A stretch of DNA of 52,840 nt, taken from NCBI GenBank assembly GCA_019637685.1, contig JAHBVF010000043.1, positions 1-52,840 of the forward strand, written 5' to 3'. The DNA comes from Caldilineaceae bacterium. GTDB lineage: Bacteria; Chloroflexota; Anaerolineae; Caldilineales; Caldilineaceae. Of this stretch, positions 48,662 through 52,840 are shown one piece after another; positions within the stretch are counted from its first letter, which is position 1; every line of letters begins with the position of its first letter. The notes under the pieces are model-generated. The model did no database searches. It was not told where the DNA came from and saw nothing but the letters and a program-made list of their open reading frames with translations. A program made the translations under genes and the position numbers.

Positions 48662-50260
48662 ATGTCACGCCATCCTTCCCCCTATTTTGCATTTATTTTT
48701 GCCCTCTGTGCCCTGTGGGCCGGAGTCCACAGTGGCAGGCTTGCTTTGCCTGCCGTCCACGCGGCAGAGGTGGGCACAACGCCGGTGGCGCTCTTTTTGC
48801 CGGTGTTAGCGGGGAGCGCCGCCACGCCAACGGCTACGATCACCCCCACGCCCACTCGGCAGCAGACGGCAACTGTAACCGCAACGCCTACTCCGACCGC
48901 GACTGCAACCCCGACCGCGCCGGTTGTACACCCACTGCGGGCCTTCTTTGTCAACACCGAATGGAAGACCGCCAGTGGCGATGTGGAGATCGATGCCAAG
49001 GGGGGGATGCACATTGCCTATGGCTTCTATGAGGCCGCGGACGGCAGCAAACCCGTGGGCGCAGTCTATCTGGCCTGTCCCCCTCCCCAGAGCGACTGTC
49101 TGGCGGGGAAGGGTTGGGGCGGGATCAGCACGGACCAGGCTGTGCGGGATGTGCAGTTGGCCCTGACCGCCGCGGGCCAGCCCCGGCTGCTGGTCCACGC
49201 CTGGGCGGGTGGCAGCCAGGGCGGCGGTGAGTATCACTACTACGAATGCGACGCCAACTGCACGGACCCGGCCCAGTGGGGCGGCGCGCTGGTTGTCAAG
49301 GACAATCCGTCCGGCGGGCTGGCTGTCTACGACGACGATATGCCCCAGCGCTCCTTTGCCCTGGACCATTTGGGGCGGCCCCGCTTCGTCTACTTCGATT
49401 CGGACTACACAGTGGAGCCGGATCACTACGGCACGTTCTACGTCCAGTGTGACGCCGACTGCACGGTCGCGGCCAACTGGCAGGAGACGCTCATCACCAA
49501 AGCGCTGGAGCCGCCCTACCAGTACGACTACGAAATTGTGAAGTATCCGGCTTTGGCCTTCACCAGCGACGGGCGGCCGCGCATGGCCACGGCAGAGTTC
49601 TACTCCTTTGCCCAGGAGGAACCGGCTCTGGGCTATTTTGAGTGTGACAGCGGCTGCAACAGCCGGGACAACTGGCGCAACGCTCTGCTCTTCCCCCGGG
49701 GGCAGGGGCTGGGGCCGAGTGTGGATATTGCCCTGGACAGTCAGGACCGGCCGCGTATCGCCTTCTATCCCAAGCAGATGGCCGATGGCAGCGGCGAGCA
49801 ACTCTACTACGTCTGGTGCAACGGCGATTGCGCCCAGGCGGGCAACTGGCAGCGCTTCAGCCTGGAAACCGGCAAGAACAACGGCCAGGAGCCGGACCTG
49901 CGCTTCGACAGCCAGGGCCGCCCCCGCATCGCCTATGCGGATGAATCGACCGGCGGTGTCGGGCTGCTGCGCTGCGACGTCAACTGCGAGTCCGGCGTGG
50001 CTGCCTGGCAAAAGAAGGATGTGGAGACCGCGGCCCAGTTGTACGCAGCCTGGGACGTGCCCTTTGGCATCACCTGTGACGCGGGGCTGTGGAATGGACT
50101 GACCCCGGCCCTGGCCTTGGACTCGGCGGGCAATCCGGTCTTGGCCTATGACGCCACCTATCACGCCCGCTGCTGGTGGGACGATCCCGACGATAGCTAT
50201 CCGCCCTACTGGCGCTTTATGCTGGTCATGCGCACGGTGCGGGTGAATTTCCCGGAATAG
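48662..50260 (+). CDS. Secreted beta-propeller-like protein with Thr/Pro stalk
   Basis: A 532-residue exported protein. A signal-like segment (FAFIFALCALWAG, then AVHAAE) is followed by a Thr/Pro-rich stalk (TPTATITPTPTRQQTATVTA). About six or seven repeats follow, each pairing a 'D..GRPR.AY' strand turn (SDGRPRMATAEF, SQDRPRIAFYPK, SQGRPRIAYADE, SAGNPVLAYDAT) with a Cys-pair motif (CDANCTDPAQW, CDADCTVAANW, CDSGCNSRDNW, CNGDCAQAGNW, CDVNC). The repeat length fits propeller blades; each blade has one possible disulfide. ATG 48662 follows AGGAGAATGCCCA. Function unknown; surface binding or adhesion is a guess. It is divergent from the BTAD regulator. Confidence 0.8.
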   Translation: MSRHPSPYFAFIFALCALWAGVHSGRLALPAVHAAEVGTTPVALFLPVLAGSAATPTATITPTPTRQQTATVTATPTPTATATPTAPVVHPLRAFFVNTEWKTASGDVEIDAKGGMHIAYGFYEAADGSKPVGAVYLACPPPQSDCLAGKGWGGISTDQAVRDVQLALTAAGQPRLLVHAWAGGSQGGGEYHYYECDANCTDPAQWGGALVVKDNPSGGLAVYDDDMPQRSFALDHLGRPRFVYFDSDYTVEPDHYGTFYVQCDADCTVAANWQETLITKALEPPYQYDYEIVKYPALAFTSDGRPRMATAEFYSFAQEEPALGYFECDSGCNSRDNWRNALLFPRGQGLGPSVDIALDSQDRPRIAFYPKQMADGSGEQLYYVWCNGDCAQAGNWQRFSLETGKNNGQEPDLRFDSQGRPRIAYADESTGGVGLLRCDVNCESGVAAWQKKDVETAAQLYAAWDVPFGITCDAGLWNGLTPALALDSAGNPVLAYDATYHARCWWDDPDDSYPPYWRFMLVMRTVRVNFPE

Positions 50261-50279
50261 ATGGAGTGGGACGCAGATT

Positions 50280-50338
50280 GACGCAGACAAACGCTGATTC
50301 CGAGTAATAGTCTGTGCCCCTCAGCGTTTATCTGCGTC
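50280..50338. terminator. Hairpin after the propeller gene
   Basis: GACGCAGACAAACGCTGA (50280-50297) pairs with TCAGCGTTTATCTGCGTC (50321-50338) with one mismatch, 20 bases after the stop codon. The rest of the 50261-50557 gap shows no gene. Confidence 0.65.
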
Positions 50339-50557
50339 CGACTTTTCAGGATGCAAATGACCACTACAATTTCCCCGAATAAACGGGCGACCAAACGGCT
50401 GCTCGAACGGATGACAAACGGGGATAGGAATAGAGTGTAGATATCCGGGTAAGAACGGAACGAAGAGACAGAGGACAGCGCAGGGCAGTGGACGGGTGGC
50501 TGGTTGCAAACTCCAGCTATCTTGCCAACCAGCCCGGAAAGTGATGAGGAAAATCAA

Positions 50558-50722
50558 ATGTTGCACCCAATGACTGCCTATGAAGTTGCCAACAGCCGCT
50601 ATGAAGAGATGCGGCGCGAGAGTGAAAAAATGCACCACCTGCGACGGATCGGGTTTGTAGCTGAATCCACCTGGCGCAAACGACGGATGGGTCTGGTGCG
50701 CCTGCTCTCACTCTTTTTGTAG
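50558..50722 (+). CDS. Small conserved-looking hypothetical protein (54 aa)
   Basis: The ORF begins at ATG 50558 after GATGAGGAAAATCAA and encodes MLHPMTAYEVANSRYEEMRR, then a basic C-terminal half (MHHLRRIGFVAESTWRKRRM). It is likely one amphipathic helix with a basic tail. Short 'YE(I/V)A..RY.EM...' proteins of this kind are common in Chloroflexota, which supports it being real, but no function is known. The good ribosome site and hairpins on both sides (50280-50338, 50737-50778) suggest a separate transcription unit. Confidence 0.65.
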   Translation: MLHPMTAYEVANSRYEEMRRESEKMHHLRRIGFVAESTWRKRRMGLVRLLSLFL

Positions 50723-50736
50723 TCAAACTGAATATG

Positions 50737-50778
50737 CCAGCGGGTTCGGGTTGCTCCCTCGCATTCCGAACCCGCTGG
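50737..50778. terminator. Perfect 13-bp-arm hairpin after the 54-aa ORF
   Basis: CCAGCGGGTTCGG (50737-50749) and CCGAACCCGCTGG (50766-50778), 14 bases after the stop codon. Confidence 0.75.
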
Positions 50779-50834
50779 AAAACGGAACAGAAATCTGCGT
50801 CGAGTGTTTCGACTGCTCTCAGGAGAATCCAGGA

Positions 50835-51656
50835 ATGAACATACAAATCAGCCGCTTGCACCGCTTCGCCCTGACATTGCTTTTTCTGCTGACGCTGGCG
50901 TTTGTGTTGCCCGCCCCGGCCCAGGCCCAATCTGCAATTGCGTGCAGCCAATATTACACAGTGCAGCGGGGGGACACCCTCTATTCTATCGGTCGGCGTT
51001 TCGGCGTCTCGGCCACTGTCTTGCAGAACCTGAACAATCTGAGCAACCCCAATCGCATCTACGCAGGCCAGCGGCTCTGCGTAGCTTCCGGCAGCCCCAG
51101 CGATGAGATTCTGGTGGACCAGACGCCGGTGCAATTCATTCTGGCCCTGACCGATGTGCGCATCCGCAAAGGGCCGGGCACGAACTACCCGATTATCGAG
51201 CGGATCTACGCCGGCCAGATGGGAGCCGTCACTGGCATCACCAAAGACGACGCCTGGTGGCGGGTGGTCTGCCCGGACAACACAGTGGGCAACTGCTTCG
51301 TCTCGGCCCTGCCCAGCCTGACCCAACCGGCCAGTGCAGTGGGAAGTGGGGTTGAGCGTATCCAGTTTGCGCCGGGGGCCTTTGCCAAGACCGTGGCTGG
51401 CTCTGTCCAGGGCGTCACCCACAAGGAGTATCTGCTGCAGGCACGGGCCGGACAGACGATGGAAATCCAACTCACTTCCGCGGGCGAGGTCAACTTTGCC
51501 CTGGAAGGGGTGAGCGACGGCCAGCTTTTCAAGCGCATTGAAGTAGGCGATCCCTACTGGAAAGGTGTCTTGCCTCTAGGCCAGGACTACCGCATCCGGG
51601 TGGGTACGCCCTCGGACTACGCACAGCACTACACGCTGACAGTGACGATTCGCTAA
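50835..51656 (+). CDS. Secreted LysM and SH3-like domain protein
   Basis: A 273-residue exported protein. The signal peptide (FALTLLFLLTLAFVLPAPAQ, cut near AQAQS) is followed by a LysM domain (YYTVQRGDTLYSIGRRFGVS to YAGQRLCV, about 40-83) that binds peptidoglycan-type glycans. A bacterial SH3-like domain (VRIRKGPGTNYPIIERIYAG to GNCFVSA) comes next, then a beta-sandwich resembling a PPC domain (YLLQARAGQTMEIQLTSAGE). It is probably wall- or sheath-associated. ATG 50835 has AGGAG and AGGA upstream. Hairpins flank the gene on both sides. Confidence 0.88.
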   Translation: MNIQISRLHRFALTLLFLLTLAFVLPAPAQAQSAIACSQYYTVQRGDTLYSIGRRFGVSATVLQNLNNLSNPNRIYAGQRLCVASGSPSDEILVDQTPVQFILALTDVRIRKGPGTNYPIIERIYAGQMGAVTGITKDDAWWRVVCPDNTVGNCFVSALPSLTQPASAVGSGVERIQFAPGAFAKTVAGSVQGVTHKEYLLQARAGQTMEIQLTSAGEVNFALEGVSDGQLFKRIEVGDPYWKGVLPLGQDYRIRVGTPSDYAQHYTLTVTIR

Positions 51657-51678
51657 AGCGCTTTCCCAGACATGTGCA

Positions 51679-51735
51679 TCCACAGATTGCACAGATAGGT
51701 GAGAACAGCCTGTGCCCATCTGTGCAAGCTGTGGA
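51679..51735. terminator. Hairpin after the LysM gene
   Basis: TCCACAGATTGCACAGAT and ATCTGTGCAAGCTGTGGA pair with one mismatch, 23 bases after the stop codon. Confidence 0.65.
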
Positions 51736-51765
51736 TAGCCAAATACGCTGAATGACCTGCTCAAA

Positions 51766-51788
51766 GGATAAGGATAAGGATAAGGATA
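51766..51788 (+). repeat. GGATAA hexamer tandem repeat at a ribosome-binding site
   Basis: About four copies of AAGGAT/GGATAA lie directly before the GTG start of the lipoprotein gene at 51795. Each copy contains an AAGG core able to act as a Shine-Dalgarno sequence, so copy number might modulate initiation. Confidence 0.6.
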
Positions 51789-51794
51789 CCAACC

Positions 51795-52472
51795 GTGTAC
51801 AACATCAACCCACCATTCAATTATCAGAGCGATCGAAAAGTGCAATTGCTGGCTCTCTTTCTGACTCTGCTGGCGCTGCTGGGCGGCTGCCAGTCTGCCC
51901 AGGCCCAACCAGACCCGGCCAGCTTTCCAACGCCAATGCCGAGTGTGGCACCGGGTGTGACACCGGATGTCACACCGAGCGCGACGCTTCCGCCGTTGAC
52001 AGATGAGGGCAACGGATGTCTGCCCGTCTACGGCGACCTGACTCTCTTCTCGAATCCAGCCCAGGGCTACTGTCTGCTGCTGCCTCCCGGTTTTGAGGCC
52101 AAAGAGAACGAAACCGGCCATTGGGTGGTTCTCGGCCCGGCATCCACCCCCGGCCACCGGGAACGGCTCTTTCTGGATGTGCGCGATGGGATGGGGCTGA
52201 GCCTGGAGGACGCCGCGGGCCAGATTCTGATGAACTACAGTCTGCCCGCGGGGGAAATCGAACAGACGGACGTGGAAGTCGGGGGCCAGCCTGGCCTGCT
52301 GATCGGAAAGCTGCCGGGCCAGGAGATCAACCAGCGGCTGCTGATCATCCACAACGGGCGGCTCTATGACCTGACCCTCCTGCCTGCAAACCCGGAGGCC
52401 GGTCTGTCCTATGTGGAGATGGATGCCCTCTACGCCTACGTGCTGGACACATTTGTCTTTCTGAATGATTGA
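51795..52472 (+). CDS. Predicted lipoprotein of unknown function
   Basis: A 225-residue protein starting at GTG 51795. The N-terminus has a basic residue pair, a hydrophobic run and the lipobox ALLGGC (Cys32), then a Pro/Thr-rich linker (PTPMPSVAPGVTPDVTPSAT). The globular part (about 75-225) begins NPAQGYCLLLPPGFEAKENE and ends MDALYAYVLDTFVFLND, resembling PsbP/LpqN-like folds of other lipoproteins, but I do not recognise a named family. It should be anchored on the outer face of the membrane. A hexamer repeat forms its ribosome site. Confidence 0.75.
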   Translation: MYNINPPFNYQSDRKVQLLALFLTLLALLGGCQSAQAQPDPASFPTPMPSVAPGVTPDVTPSATLPPLTDEGNGCLPVYGDLTLFSNPAQGYCLLLPPGFEAKENETGHWVVLGPASTPGHRERLFLDVRDGMGLSLEDAAGQILMNYSLPAGEIEQTDVEVGGQPGLLIGKLPGQEINQRLLIIHNGRLYDLTLLPANPEAGLSYVEMDALYAYVLDTFVFLND

Positions 52473-52477
52473 CCGCC

Positions 52478-52535
52478 GACGGCAGATGGCGGACCCCATC
52501 GCATCGCTAACGGTTGCGCTTCGCCATCTGCCGTC
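52478..52535. terminator. Perfect 14-bp-arm palindrome after the lipoprotein gene
   Basis: GACGGCAGATGGCG (52478-52491) and CGCCATCTGCCGTC (52522-52535), starting 6 bases after the stop. It contains the AGACGGCAGA-type word that also appears inside the membrane-protein genes. Confidence 0.7.
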
Positions 52536-52578
52536 CACCGTCTATCCTGTCCCGTCCCTTTACTACTGGAGTCAGCCG

Positions 52579-52794
52579 ATGGAAAGCGATCTGTCCCAAA
52601 AACCCAGCCACCTCTTCACAATACGCATCTGGCGAGAAGAAAACGTCGATGAGAACGAGGAGGGTGAGAATTCCAAAGGCGAATGGCGGGGACGCATCTA
52701 CCTGGCCTCCACCAACGAAGTGCGCCACTTCCGGGACTGGGCCTCGCTGATTCCTGTGCTGCTTTCAATGCTCAAAAATGCGGATGGGGAATGA
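52579..52794 (+). CDS. Small conserved hypothetical protein (71 aa)
   Basis: The ORF starts at ATG 52579 after GGAGTCAGCCG and encodes a 71-residue soluble protein: HLFTIRIWREENVDENEEGE, then EWRGRIYLASTNEVRHFRDW and SLIPVLLSMLKN. The pattern 'F.(I/V)R.WRE ... WRG.I ... G/NEVR.FRDW..L...L' recurs in short Chloroflexota proteins, so it is probably real. It looks like a small beta-hairpin plus helix domain. No function is known. The last 46 bases of the window hold nothing recognisable. Confidence 0.7.
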   Translation: MESDLSQKPSHLFTIRIWREENVDENEEGENSKGEWRGRIYLASTNEVRHFRDWASLIPVLLSMLKNADGE

Positions 52795-52840
52795 CTCTAG
52801 GCTTCTTCATAGAAATAATTATCCAGAAAGAGTCTGGGGT

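Noticed and set aside
50321..50638. Minus-strand 105-codon open frame in the gap before the 54-aa gene
   Set aside because: It overlaps a hairpin and the better-supported small plus-strand gene, and lacks a ribosome site and coding-like composition.

Overview
The window looks like chromosomal DNA of a high-GC, filamentous-type Chloroflexota bacterium (Caldilineae/Anaerolineae-like). This is inferred from the gene repertoire: a BTAD/NB-ARC/TPR regulator, DUF2723 and ILEI-tailed membrane proteins, a Thr/Pro-stalked secreted propeller, a LysM-SH3 exoprotein, several Tat/lipobox sugar-binding proteins, and very abundant short dispersed palindromes. No rRNA, tRNA, CRISPR array, phage module or replication origin was seen.

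Layout. (1) Positions 1-8141, minus strand: a divergent GroEL paralogue with a propeller-like protein, a threonine-synthase-like enzyme, a cupin, and an operon of M20 peptidase, DUF1905 protein, Tm-1-like/UPF0261 protein and PEP-hydrolase-like TIM barrel. (2) 8253-14355, minus strand: a type I restriction-modification operon hsdM-hsdS-[RAYT transposase]-hsdR. The transposase sits between hsdS and hsdR, is stitched in by an ATGA overlap, and carries its own REP-like palindromes in frame. (3) 14633-19602, minus strand: Nnr (NAD(P)HX repair), a DUF4037 nucleotidyltransferase-like protein with a DUF433 scrap upstream, and a YtcJ-type amidohydrolase. (4) 19786-30951, plus strand: a methyltransferase, a MurJ-like flippase, an SGNH hydrolase, and two complete sugar-type ABC importers (binding protein plus two permeases each) without ATPase genes. 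(5) 31204-38227: a CPBP protease, then acyl-CoA dehydrogenase, etfB, etfA, a second threonine synthase, a four-helix-bundle gene bracketed by inverted repeats, and trmB. (6) 38619-45233: methyltransferase, a GT-C-like membrane protein with an ILEI domain, dolichol-phosphate-mannose-type synthase and a DUF2723 protein, which together suggest lipid-linked or protein glycosylation. (7) 45390-52794: a large BTAD regulator and a run of secreted or surface proteins with two small conserved-looking ORFs.

The most distinctive property is repeat invasion. At least six families of short palindromic or text-like repeats sit between genes, and several have entered reading frames in multiples of three. 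They are found in the RAYT, in extramembrane loops of two membrane proteins, in UPF0261, at the TrmB N-terminus, and at the C-termini of two convergent genes that both end in GRLGD because of one inverted repeat. Compensatory base changes between copies of two families argue that the hairpin structure itself is maintained.
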